64,000 nucleotides of DNA from contig CAWDVA010000008.1 of the NCBI GenBank assembly GCA_963805645.1, positions 62,001 through 126,000 of the forward strand. Direction: 5' to 3'. Below the pieces are notes generated by a model, which saw only the letters and a list, made by a program, of their open reading frames with translations, did not search any database and was not told where the DNA came from. The DNA comes from CAVXEH01 sp963805645 (GTDB lineage Bacteria; Chloroflexota; Limnocylindria; QHBO01). Below are positions 1-8,074 of the stretch, piece after piece. Each line of letters begins with the position of its first letter. Positions within the stretch are counted from its first letter, which is position 1. The position numbers and the translations under genes were made by a program.

Positions 1-342
1 GGACAGCGCGAGGATCCATGTCCACGACAGGGCGGCACCAATCTGCGGGAAAGGGACGGCGAGGGTGTGGTCGAACCCGGCAATTGCGTATCGTTCCACC
101 GCGAAGGATCCGACCATGGCCAGGCAGAGCAGGCCCAGGAGCCATCCCACGCTGTTGCCGCGCTCGCGCGCGGCGATCAGGCCGCCCGCGATCCCGTAGG
201 ACAGGAGCAGCGGGACCATGATCGGGTCGCTCGGGTTTCCCGCTCGGGGATCGACGGCCTCCAGCCATAGGCCGGCGGCGCCCAGCACGGCGGCGACCGC
301 GAGCGGCATCCAGGGAAGAGCTCCCCGCAGCACCCGGCTCAT
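1..342 (-). CDS. Partial multi-TM sensor-like membrane protein (array member 1, N-terminal part)
   Basis: Only the first 114 codons lie in the window; the gene runs off the left edge. The ATG at 342 overlaps the stop of the upstream paralogue as ATGA, so the two should be translationally coupled. The visible part has an N-terminal hydrophobic helix, a second helix around an RERGNSVGWLLGLLCL motif (paralogues carry RRPxNPIGWL at the same place), and a third helix. That arrangement matches the N-terminal membrane region of the next three genes. The function is unknown; the family looks like the membrane part of histidine kinases without the kinase. Membership of the array is clear, while the C-terminal half cannot be judged. 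Confidence 0.75.
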   Translation of the reverse strand, partial: MSRVLRGALPWMPLAVAAVLGAAGLWLEAVDPRAGNPSDPIMVPLLLSYGIAGGLIAARERGNSVGWLLGLLCLAMVGSFAVERYAIAGFDHTLAVPFPQIGAALSWTWILALS

Positions 343-1520
343 GCGTCGCGGATCCAGACACCGATGAACGCCGGATGCATGGCACGGTCCACCGATCCGC
401 GCAGGTCGTCCACGACGGCGTCGAGCTCCACCTCGTCGCGCAGCCGCGTGGAGAACGCATCTGCGATCCGCTGCGCATCGTATCGGCTCCGATAGAACCG
501 CCGGTCGACGGCGGCCTGGACGCGTCGCCGGATCGGCCCGAAGAGGGCCGCCACCAGCAGGGTGGAGCCAGCGACGGCGAGCTCGGTCGTCCGGACGATG
601 CTCGCGAGGAGGGCCTGCAGGGCGAGGACCGAACCGACGTAGACCGCCGCAAGCACGATCGTCAGCGCCGCGTAGACCAGCGCCCGGTTGATGAGGTGGT
701 CGATGTCGAAGAGCCGATGGCGCACGATCGCGATGCCGATCGCCACCGGAATGCCCAGCAGCGCGACCGCGAGGAGCGTGGCCCCCACGGTCTGGTCGTG
801 GACCTCGCTCGCGAGGAGCAGGTAGAGGACGAAGGTGGCGGCCGCGACGCTCGCCGCCAGGGCGAGCCACTTGAGCTGCTGACGCTCGAGGCCGCGTGCG
901 CGGCGGAAGCGGACGATCACCGCGGCGCTGGCGAGGGCCAGGCCGGCAACCAGCAGCATGACGCCGACCACCGCCATCGCTGCCACGATCCCCGGGGTAT
1001 CGGGCGGGACCAGTCCTTCGGGTCGAGGGAGCGTTGCCCGACGCCAGAAGCCCAGCGCGAGCCCCACGGTTCCACTCAGGACTCCCGCGGCGACGATCGT
1101 GGCCCATGGCCGCCAGCGCGGTGACGGGAGCCGGCCGGTCGGGAAGACGAGAAGCGGGAACGCTCCCACCGCGGCCATGGTCGGAACCCAGATCCACGAC
1201 TCGAGCCACGCGCCCACCCATGCCGCGGGCACGGCGCCCGGTGCCGCGAGCAATCCATAGACAGCGTAGTAGTGCCCGGCGAACTGGAGGGCGGAGAGCA
1301 GGGCCCCGGCGATCATCAACCATCCGATCGGGTTCTCCGGGCGACGCCGGGCGATGGGCAGCCCCGACAGCGTGAAGACCACGGCGGCCACGCCCTGGAA
1401 GCCGGGAAATCCCCAGTCCGCGGCGCGGAGCGGCAGCGGCCAGCTCGCGATCACGAGGACGATGCCTGCGAGCAGCGCCAGGGTCTCGAGGGACAGGCTC
1501 GAGATGAGGATGGCGCTCAT
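339..1520 (-). CDS. Multi-TM sensor-like protein with kinase-linker C-terminus (array member 2)
   Basis: 393 aa. The sequence shows about seven to nine hydrophobic helices, an RRPENPIGWLM motif near residue 60, an FPTGRLPSPRWRP loop near 125, RHRLFDIDHLINRALVY near 265, and a C-terminal soluble tail with VDRRFYRSRYDAQRIADAF and RLRDEVELD. This tail resembles the linker between the membrane part and the GAF/HisKA_3 part of NarL-type histidine kinases, but the protein stops there (ends WIRDA) and has no kinase or ATPase domain. ATGA overlaps join it to its neighbours on both sides. I infer a membrane sensor or signalling partner. No ligand can be named. Confidence 0.85.
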   Translation of the reverse strand: MSAILISSLSLETLALLAGIVLVIASWPLPLRAADWGFPGFQGVAAVVFTLSGLPIARRRPENPIGWLMIAGALLSALQFAGHYYAVYGLLAAPGAVPAAWVGAWLESWIWVPTMAAVGAFPLLVFPTGRLPSPRWRPWATIVAAGVLSGTVGLALGFWRRATLPRPEGLVPPDTPGIVAAMAVVGVMLLVAGLALASAAVIVRFRRARGLERQQLKWLALAASVAAATFVLYLLLASEVHDQTVGATLLAVALLGIPVAIGIAIVRHRLFDIDHLINRALVYAALTIVLAAVYVGSVLALQALLASIVRTTELAVAGSTLLVAALFGPIRRRVQAAVDRRFYRSRYDAQRIADAFSTRLRDEVELDAVVDDLRGSVDRAMHPAFIGVWIRDA

Positions 1521-2716
1521 TGCCGGCCGCTCGCCCTGTGCCGCACCCAGACGCTCACCGTGGCCGGCAGGAGGGCGGCGCGCGCGGTGGCCGCCAGCTC
1601 GTCCACGACGTCGTCAAGGTCCAGCCGGTCCCGCAGTCGGGTGCCGAAGCCGTCGGCGATCCGCGCCGCGTCGTACCGGCTGCGGTCGAAGCGGCGGTCG
1701 ACCCAGCCCTGGATTCGGCGCCGGGCCGGCTGGAAGAGCGCCGCAACCCCCAGGGTCGTGGCCGCGACGGCGTAGGTCTGCTCCCGGGTGATGCTCGACA
1801 GCACCGTCTGGAGGAGAAGGACGCCCCCGATCTCCACGCCCACCAGCACGATCGTCAGGACGCCGTAGCTGATCGTGCGCTTGATGACCAGGTCGATGTC
1901 CAGGAGCCGATGGCGCAGGATGGCGATGCCGATGGCGAACGGCGTCGCGGCGACGCACAGGAGCCCGCCGACCCAGGTGACGTCGCTGAGGAACCCGGTG
2001 GTCACGAAGTTCGAGAAGCCGATGCCCACGATGCCCAGCGTCGCGGGATACGCGAACCAGCGGAGCTGCAGCCGCTCCAGCGGTGTCCCGTGGCGGTAGC
2101 GCACGACCACCGCGGCCGCGGTCAGAAGGAACAGGGCAAGGCCGCTCACCGCATCGATGGTGCCCGTGATCTCGAGCAACGGGTGCGGCAGCCGAATGGC
2201 GAGCGGGTTGTCGACGGCGACGTTCTGCATTGGGCCGGGCGTGAAGGCGGAGCCGAGAGTGACCAAGGTGATGGCAATCCCGGCGAAGACGCCCACCGGC
2301 CGCCAGCGCGGCGAGGGGAGGCGGCCATTCGGGAAGAAGAGCGGAACGATGATCACCAGCCCGATCAGGCTTGGGATCATCAGCCAGTTGTCGACCCAGG
2401 CGACCGGGACCGTCAATGGGAGCCCCAGATCGTATCGGTCCTGGCTGAGCGAGAGGTAGTCGAACGCTGCGCTCTGGGCCGCCAGTCCCACGGAGCAGCC
2501 CAGCAGGATCCAGCCCACCAGGTTTCGCGATTGGCGTTGGACGATGAGGCCACCCACCACGCTGATGCCGAGCACCGCCAGTGCGGTCACAAGCAGGAAC
2601 AGCGCATCCCCGAGCACGAATGCCCGGCCGTTGACCAGGCCGAGGGTAACCGCGAGGGCGAGCAGCGCGACGTTCGCGGCGATCACGGCCCGTGAGAGGA
2701 TCACCTCGCGCCTCAT
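1517..2716 (-). CDS. Multi-TM sensor-like protein (array member 3)
   Basis: 399 aa, with the same layout as the neighbouring paralogues: membrane helices with SRNLVGWILLG near residue 65, FPNGRLPSPRWRP near 130, RHRLLDIDLVIKRTISY near 270, then VDRRFDRSRYDAARIADGF and a short soluble tail ending near a VSVWVR motif. No kinase domain follows. The C-terminal third is almost identical to member 4 at DNA level (constant offset of 1200 bp), while the N-terminal halves differ strongly. It is coupled by ATGA to member 4 upstream and member 2 downstream. It is probably one subunit of a multi-paralogue sensor operon; the role is unknown. Confidence 0.85.
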   Translation of the reverse strand: MRREVILSRAVIAANVALLALAVTLGLVNGRAFVLGDALFLLVTALAVLGISVVGGLIVQRQSRNLVGWILLGCSVGLAAQSAAFDYLSLSQDRYDLGLPLTVPVAWVDNWLMIPSLIGLVIIVPLFFPNGRLPSPRWRPVGVFAGIAITLVTLGSAFTPGPMQNVAVDNPLAIRLPHPLLEITGTIDAVSGLALFLLTAAAVVVRYRHGTPLERLQLRWFAYPATLGIVGIGFSNFVTTGFLSDVTWVGGLLCVAATPFAIGIAILRHRLLDIDLVIKRTISYGVLTIVLVGVEIGGVLLLQTVLSSITREQTYAVAATTLGVAALFQPARRRIQGWVDRRFDRSRYDAARIADGFGTRLRDRLDLDDVVDELAATARAALLPATVSVWVRHRASGRQ

Positions 2717-3945
2717 TGTCCTGCCCTCGCCTTGAGCCAGACCCGGGTGGACGTCGGGCGAAGGGCCGCCGCCGTCGTCGTGGCCAGCTCGCCCACGACC
2801 TCGTCGAGGTCAAGGCGGTCGCGTAGCCGGCTGCCGAACCCGTCGACGATCCGCGCCGCGTCATAGTGGCTGCGGTCGAAGCGCCGGTCGACCCAGCCCT
2901 GGATCCGCCGCCGGGCAGGCTGGAAGAGCGCCGCCACGCCCAGGGTGGTCGCGGCCACGGCATAGGTCTGCTCCTGGGTGACGCTCGACAGCACCGTCTG
3001 GAGGAGAAGGACGCCCCCGATCTCCACGCCCACCAGCAGGACGGTGAGGACCCCGTAGCTGATGGTGCGCTTGATGACCAGGTCGATGTCGAGGAGCCGA
3101 TGGCGCAGGATGGCGATGCCGGCCGCGACAGGGAGCAGGGGGGCGACCAGGAGGGTCAACAGGACGGTCGGGGAGCCCGCCTGTCCGAGGTACAGGAACG
3201 GGCTCGAGGCGATGAGGCCGATCTCGATGGTGCCGGCGAAGGTGAACCACTTGAGCTGCTGCCGCTCGAGCCCGCGGGAGCGGCGGAAACGGACGACGAG
3301 GCCAACCACGGAGGCGAGCGCTGTCACGCTGGCCAGGAGCAGCCCGGCCGTCTCCACCCCCACCGCGACGTGCAGAGCCGGAATGTCGGGCGGCCCGGCG
3401 CCGGCGTTGGCCGCGGCCAGGGCGGCGCCCCGCAGAGGCCAGGTCGCGACCGCCATGGGGACGACCATGAGCGCCAGCGCCAGCCAGGCGAGCCATGCCA
3501 CCGGTCGCCATCGGGGCGTGGGCGGATGGCCGCTCGGGAAGAGCAGGACCGAGAGGCTGAGGAGCAGGACGTAGCCGGGCATCCAGGCCCAGACGCCCAC
3601 CCATGAGGCCTCCGCGGCCAACGGAAGCGGCGTGGTCCCCGGGCCGTACGATGCAAAGCCGTAGGCCTGCGTGAGCTGCGCCAGCGCCTGCGAGATTCCG
3701 ATGGCAAGGAAGATCCAGCCGATGGCGTTCGCCGGACGTCGCGAGGCGATCACCCAGCCCACGATCGGGAACGTGGCGCCCAGCGCATAGCCCCCCAGCG
3801 TGTTGCCGTCCAGCGGCGGGATCGGGGCGCGGCCCGCCATGGTGATCGGCAGCGCTATCGCCCCGGCCTCGATGAGGAGACCCAATCCCGCCAGGAGGTG
3901 TGCCAGGCGGCGGCTGTGAAGATGGTCGCTGGTCTGCTCGGTCAT
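2713..3945 (-). CDS. Multi-TM sensor-like protein (array member 4, first of the intact operon)
   Basis: 410 aa. A GGAG Shine-Dalgarno sits just before the ATG at 3945. Helices carry RRPANAIGWIFL near residue 70, FPSGHPPTPRWRP near 140, RHRLLDIDLVIKRTISY near 290, then VDRRFDRSHYDAARIVDGF and a tail ending KARAGQ. Like its paralogues it has the membrane and linker region of a histidine kinase without catalytic domains. It leads a run of four ATGA-coupled genes reading off the left edge. Its C-terminal third is nearly identical in DNA to member 3, suggesting recent conversion or partial duplication. The function is unknown. Confidence 0.85.
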   Translation of the reverse strand: MTEQTSDHLHSRRLAHLLAGLGLLIEAGAIALPITMAGRAPIPPLDGNTLGGYALGATFPIVGWVIASRRPANAIGWIFLAIGISQALAQLTQAYGFASYGPGTTPLPLAAEASWVGVWAWMPGYVLLLSLSVLLFPSGHPPTPRWRPVAWLAWLALALMVVPMAVATWPLRGAALAAANAGAGPPDIPALHVAVGVETAGLLLASVTALASVVGLVVRFRRSRGLERQQLKWFTFAGTIEIGLIASSPFLYLGQAGSPTVLLTLLVAPLLPVAAGIAILRHRLLDIDLVIKRTISYGVLTVLLVGVEIGGVLLLQTVLSSVTQEQTYAVAATTLGVAALFQPARRRIQGWVDRRFDRSHYDAARIVDGFGSRLRDRLDLDEVVGELATTTAAALRPTSTRVWLKARAGQ

Positions 3946-4026
3946 TGGCTCCGGCGCGGACGCGGGAGGGCGGGAATGGGATGCGGGGACGTCATCGTCG
4001 CGGAACGTCGGCGGAAGGGTACGCGA

Positions 4027-4713
4027 TCACCGGTCGCCCCGGAAGGCCGCGCGCACGCGGCGGGCCGGTGCGGCAAGGGTGTACAGGGTGGTGCGGATGA
4101 TGGCGTTGCGCCACACGTTGCGTGCCTCGCGCCATTGGAGCCGGGCGTCGACGCGGACCTTGTCGAGCTCCACCGGCGCGGAGACTGCGAGCCGCTCCGC
4201 GAGCGAGGCCAGCACGTGGCGCCAGATAGCCTCCTGGGCCCGGGAGCCCCCCATCAGCCGGAAGCCCAGCTCGTAGATCGGGTCGTTGGCGCGCGCAAGC
4301 GACTGGATCTGGGCGATCGTGTCGTCGCCGGAGCGATGGGCGGTGAAGGTCACCATGCCCGACTCCGGGTGCCCCTCCGGCGTCATCAGGGTGAATGCCT
4401 CGTCATCGGCGTAGAGGACCAGGACACCGGTGGAGATGGGCATGCCCGACACGCGCGCGTTGATGAGGACCACCTCGCCGGGCGCCACGCCTGCGACGGA
4501 GGGGAAGAAGCGGTTCTGTGCCGGCTGGAGCTCCGGCAGGTGGGCCTTGAAGGTCGCCACCACCTCGGCGGGCGTCGCTGCCGACCCAAGATTCACCCGA
4601 TACGTCTTCTGCCACAGGCTGCCGAACCCCTGGATGGGGCCGGAGAGGCGTCGGCCGGCGACGTTCAGGCTCCGGGCGCCGCCGGGATGGCTGGCGACGT
4701 CGATGCGGGTCAC
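4027..4713 (-). CDS. Conserved hypothetical protein, 228 aa
   Basis: I do not recognise this protein with certainty. It looks soluble, with no signal peptide or TM helix. Visible blocks are GFGSLWQKTYRVNLG near residue 29, LINARVSGMPISTGVLVLY near 83, an acidic ADDEAFTLMTPEGHPES stretch near 102, and RANDPIYELGFRLMGG near 140. The start is a GTG at 4713. An 11-bp CGTT direct repeat lies about 130 bp upstream. It stands on the same strand as the sensor array, 81 bp upstream of member 4, so it may be co-transcribed with it. It could bind a lipid or small ligand, but nothing in the sequence proves that. Confidence 0.6.
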   Translation of the reverse strand: MTRIDVASHPGGARSLNVAGRRLSGPIQGFGSLWQKTYRVNLGSAATPAEVVATFKAHLPELQPAQNRFFPSVAGVAPGEVVLINARVSGMPISTGVLVLYADDEAFTLMTPEGHPESGMVTFTAHRSGDDTIAQIQSLARANDPIYELGFRLMGGSRAQEAIWRHVLASLAERLAVSAPVELDKVRVDARLQWREARNVWRNAIIRTTLYTLAAPARRVRAAFRGDR

Positions 4714-4841
4714 GGGCGCAGCCCAGGCCGAGGCATCGGTTCGGATCGTGGATGATGGGGCCGACCTTTGTCGGCGGGCTTCTGCGCTGGTTCCATCAGC
4801 GGGGTCCTCTGCTGCGTTGCCTTCGCATGATCCGCGTCGGG

Positions 4842-4856
4842 CGTTCGCGAATCGTT
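4842..4856 (-). promoter_or_regulatory. Candidate SARP-type site 1 (CGTT repeat, 11-bp period)
   Basis: On the plus strand CGTT at 4842-4845 recurs at 4853-4856, exactly 11 bp apart. Read on the minus strand the site is GTAACGnnnnGCGAACG, about 130 bp upstream of the gene starting at 4713. The same arrangement occurs at 5406-5420 and 8007-8021. SARP regulators are known to bind direct repeats with 11-bp spacing, and a SARP/BTAD regulator is encoded at 8075-10940. The link between the two is inference. Confidence 0.45.
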
Positions 4857-4927
4857 ACCGGGAACGGCGGACCCGGCGGTGCCGTGTGGGCCCCGCCGGG
4901 TCGTGTCGGGAGGACGGGATGCGATCG

Positions 4928-5335
4928 CTACTCGCCGCCGCAGATCTGGGGGTAGAGGGCGCAGATGCTGGTGACTCCCCTGTCGGCCGGTCCGTTGACC
5001 TGCGCCTGTACGGGGATCTCGTGGCCGGTGGGGCCAACACCGTCCCAGGTGCTCACGTCGGGCGTAAGGTCACCGTCGAAATCGAGGCCGATGAGGCCGT
5101 GGAATCCCTCGCCCGTCTCCGGGTTGATCACGCCCTGCTTGATCCGCTGCATGACGCCTCTGGTCGCCCATTCGACCTCTCCCGTCTGGGTGTTGATCAC
5201 CACCTGCACGCCGGATGACACCGGCTTGCTCGCGTTGGTGCAATCGGTCGCCAGCGCCGTGGTGACAAGGGCCAGGCTTGCGCCCAGGCCGAGGCCAATG
5301 CCGGCGAGGCGGCGCGCACGTCGCGGGATGTTCAC
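4928..5335 (-). CDS. Small secreted hypothetical protein
   Basis: 135 aa starting at a GTG (5335), which has a strong AAGGAGG Shine-Dalgarno 8 nt upstream. The N-terminus is a signal peptide: basic RRARR, a hydrophobic LAGIGLGLGASLALVTT core, and a probable cut near ALAT. The mature part has cysteines at residues 32, 123 and 131 and a short INTQTGEVEWATRG motif. I know no family for it. It is the only gene between the broken and the intact parts of the sensor array and has its own upstream CGTT direct repeat. It may be a secreted partner of the sensors; this is speculation. Confidence 0.55.
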   Translation of the reverse strand: MNIPRRARRLAGIGLGLGASLALVTTALATDCTNASKPVSSGVQVVINTQTGEVEWATRGVMQRIKQGVINPETGEGFHGLIGLDFDGDLTPDVSTWDGVGPTGHEIPVQAQVNGPADRGVTSICALYPQICGGE

Positions 5336-5405
5336 GATGCTCCCTCCTTACGGGTGCATTCCGATGCTTGGGCGCTCGGATCTCGCGGCCAGTCTCCGCG
5401 AGGCG

Positions 5406-5420
5406 CGTCCGCGGATCGTT
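5406..5420 (-). promoter_or_regulatory. Candidate SARP-type site 2 (CGTC/CGTT repeat, 11-bp period)
   Basis: CGTC at 5406-5409 and CGTT at 5417-5420 are 11 bp apart, inside a stretch closely matching site 1 (CGYCGCGRATCGTTAC-like). On the minus strand it reads GTAACGnnnnGCGGACG and lies about 70 bp upstream of the secreted protein gene starting at 5335. Confidence 0.45.
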
Positions 5421-5495
5421 ACGGGACCCTTGGCACTCCCGAATCGGCGAGAACGGGGTATCCGCCCGGCTCGTGGCCGCGCTGGCGAGCCGCCC

Positions 5496-6703
5496 TCAGC
5501 CGGGTTCGGGTCCCTGGCCGGTTCGCACCCAGACCGACACCGAGGTCGGCTGGAAGGCGGAGTCCGTGGTGTGACCAGCTCCCCGCGGACGCCGTCAAGG
5601 TCGACGTGGTCGCGGAGGCGAGCGGCGAGCTCCTCGCTCAGTCGCGCGGCGTCGTAGCGCGAGCGGTCGAAGCGGCGGTCGACCGCCGCCTGCACCCGCT
5701 CCGCAGCGGTCCGAAGAGGGCGGCAACGGCCAGCGTCGAGACGGCCACCGCCACCTGCGAGCTCCCGGTGATCGGCCGGGCCAGGGCCTGGAGGCCAAGG
5801 ACGAGCCGGCAAAGGTGGCGCCCAGGATGAGGGTGAGGATCGCGTAGGCCAGGGTGCGGCTGATGATCCGGTCGATGTCGTACAGCCGGTAGCGCAGGAT
5901 GGCGATCCCGATGGCGATGGGAATGACGATAAAGACGAGGGATGCGGCCGCCTGCAGGGCTCCAGCCAGGCGGGTGTGGCATCGCCCTGCATCGATCCGG
6001 TGGCCAGGCTGGCGAGCTGGGTCAGCAGGTACACCGACGCCACGACGCCGGCGGCGGCGGTCACCCACTTGAGCTGCTGTCGCTCCGCGCCCTGGGAGCG
6101 TCGGAAGCGCACCACCAGGCCCGCGGCTGAGAGCACGATCACCACCGGATGAGCGTCAACGCCGCGAGCGCCGCGTTCAGCACGCCCGCGAGGGCCTCGA
6201 CGCCCAGGGGCTTGGGTACTCCCGGGTACCCAAGCTCGGTGAGGTCCCCCGGCGTCAGGAGCAGGATGAGCACCGCGCCCAGGAGCGTCGCGCCCACCAG
6301 CCAGTCGACCCACCGCCATCGGGGCGTCGGCAGCCTTCCAGCAGGGAAGGAGGAGCAGGAACCGACCATGGTCACGACTGCGGCACCCACATCACGCCAT
6401 GGAGCACGATGGCCAGCGCGCCGCCCGGGAGGTCGCGGGACAGCGCAGAGGACCCGTAGGCTCCCAGGGGCTCCGCGGTCAGCAGCCCAATGGTCATCAG
6501 GATCCAGCCGATGGGGTTGCGAGGCCGTCGGATGACTAGGAGCCCGCCCACGCTGGCGTACGAAGCCACCCACAGCAACCCGTAGCCGCTGGGGAGGGCA
6601 ATCGGTATCGCAGCTAGCGTGCCAACCACGACTGCGACGCTGGCGGCCACGCCAAGCCGGCCGCTCCGCAGTCGGCGCCCGCCGCTGCCTGTCCGCCGCT
6701 CAC
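5496..6703 (-). pseudogene. Broken multi-TM sensor-like paralogue (array member 5)
   Basis: Clear pieces of the family occur in shifting frames from 6703 down to 5496. In order they are an N-terminal helix and RRPRNPIGWILM (near 6510), FPAGRLPTPRWRW (near 6330), VVRFRRSQGAERQQLKW (near 6100), ILRYRLYDIDRIISRTLAY (near 5880), a helix with VSTLAVAALFGP (near 5720), VDRRFDRSRYDAARLSEEL (near 5650) and a tail ending VSVWVRTG before a TGA at 5496-5498. Joining them takes at least six frame changes. A GTG at 6703 overlaps the stop of member 6 as GTGA, the coupling pattern of the intact members. It is either a decayed gene or a patch of indel errors in the assembly. Confidence 0.7.
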
Positions 6704-7921
6704 TCTCGCTCCTCCGGCGCGCGCACCCAGACCGAGACCGAGGGCGGGCGCAGGGCGGCGTGGGCGCTGCTGGCCAGCTCGGCCGACACGGCGTGGAGCT
6801 CGAGCCGGCGCGAAGCCGGGCGCCGAAGCCGTCGGCCACCCGGGCCGCGTCGTAGCGCGAGCGGTCGAAGCGCCGGTCGACGAGCGCCTGCACCCGGCGC
6901 CGGATCGGGCCGAACAGGGCCGCCACCAGCAGGGTCGAGACGGCCACCGACACCTGGGACTCGGCGGTGACCGGGCGCAGCATGCGCCTGCAGCCCGAGC
7001 ACCGCTCCGGCGAAGACCCCGGCCAGGATGGCGGTGAGGATCGGCGTAGGCCAGGGTTCGGTTGATGATCCGGTCGATCTCGTACAGGCGGTAGCGCAGG
7101 ACCGCGATGCCGACGGCCACGGGGACTATTGGGTAGGTGAGGACGGCCGGGAACCACATCCACGTTCCGTTGGGGTCGACGAAGGCGATCATCGCGAAGG
7201 CGAAGATGAACGTGCCGAGCACGCCGGCGAGCGCGAACAGCAGCCACTTGTACTGCTGGCGCTCGGCGTCGTGGGCGCGCCGGAACCGCAGCGGGAAGGT
7301 GCCGAGCGTGACGGCGAGGCCAACCAGGAAGACGACGTAGATGCCCTCGGTGAAGAGCGGCCAGCCCACCCACTCGCGGCCGATGCCGATGGGATTGGTC
7401 ACCCGTGCGGAGGTGCCGTCCGCGAAGGAGATCCCAAACGATGGGGCGAACGCCTGCGCCACGGTGAACAAGGCCGGAACGGCGATGGCCAGGCGATTGG
7501 CCACTCCCATCCGCCTGGGTGAAAGGCGCCCGGACGGAAAGACTGCGGCGAGGGCGATCAACCCCATGAAGAAGAGTCCGGCTCCCCAGCCGTTCCCCCA
7601 CGCCTGGAGCGTGACCTGCAGGTTCGCCTGGCCGTCCACCACCTGTGAGGCGCTTCCCGGCGGGCTCGACCCGACGATGACGAAGGTCAGGCCGATGCCA
7701 AGGACCAGCCAGCCGATGGGCTGGCGCGGCAGGCGTGCCACCAGGCCGATGCCGCCGAGCGCGAACGCCCAGAAGACGACCGCCCCGCCCCAGTTGGTGA
7801 TGGTGAAGAACACCCCGAACGCGATGGCAAGCAGGGCGACCGGCAGGAGCAGACGGGCCGCCATGGGCAGGGAGTCTCGCGCGGTCTGCTGCGCCGGTCG
7901 CGGTTGCGTTGCCTGCGCCAC
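6700..7921 (-). pseudogene. Frameshifted multi-TM sensor-like paralogue (array member 6)
   Basis: The N-terminal 290 residues read cleanly from the GTG at 7921 (helices, RQPIGWLVLG near residue 65, FPSGRLSPRR near 130, AERQQYKW near 220, LRYRLYEIDRIINRTLAYA near 280). Then the frame breaks near 7053 (one extra base), again near 6985 (one extra base) and near 6815 (one base missing). Correcting the three restores the standard C-terminus: a VSTLLVAALFGPIRRR helix, VDRRFDRSRYDAARVADGF and a tail ending VSVWVRAPEERE before the TGA at 6700. It could be a decaying gene or sequencing error. It is divergent from the SARP/BTAD regulator. Confidence 0.7.
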
Positions 7922-8006
7922 GGTGCTCGGTAACCTCCGTGCGGTTGGACGATCGGCTCCGCCCGAGGGTGGAAACCGTCCGCAGATGGGCAGGATGCCA
8001 CGCTGC

Positions 8007-8021
8007 CGTTCGCCAGGCGTT
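8007..8021. promoter_or_regulatory. Candidate SARP-type site 3 in the divergent promoter region
   Basis: CGTT at 8007-8010 recurs at 8018-8021, an 11-bp period. It lies between the minus-strand sensor gene starting at 7921 and the plus-strand regulator starting at 8075, about 40 bp upstream of the regulator's -10 box, so it could serve both directions. It matches sites 1 and 2 (minus strand GTAACGnnnnGCGAACG). Confidence 0.45.
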
Positions 8022-8061
8022 ACGAAATCCGGCTACGGCGGCGGCCGTGATGGCGGCGCGG

Positions 8062-8067
8062 TAAGGT
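8062..8067 (+). promoter_or_regulatory. -10 box (TAAGGT) for the SARP/BTAD regulator, leaderless start
   Basis: TAAGGT ends 7 nt before the GTG at 8075, which places transcription start within about one base of the start codon. No convincing -35 is seen. Confidence 0.55.
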
Positions 8068-8074
8068 ACGGACC

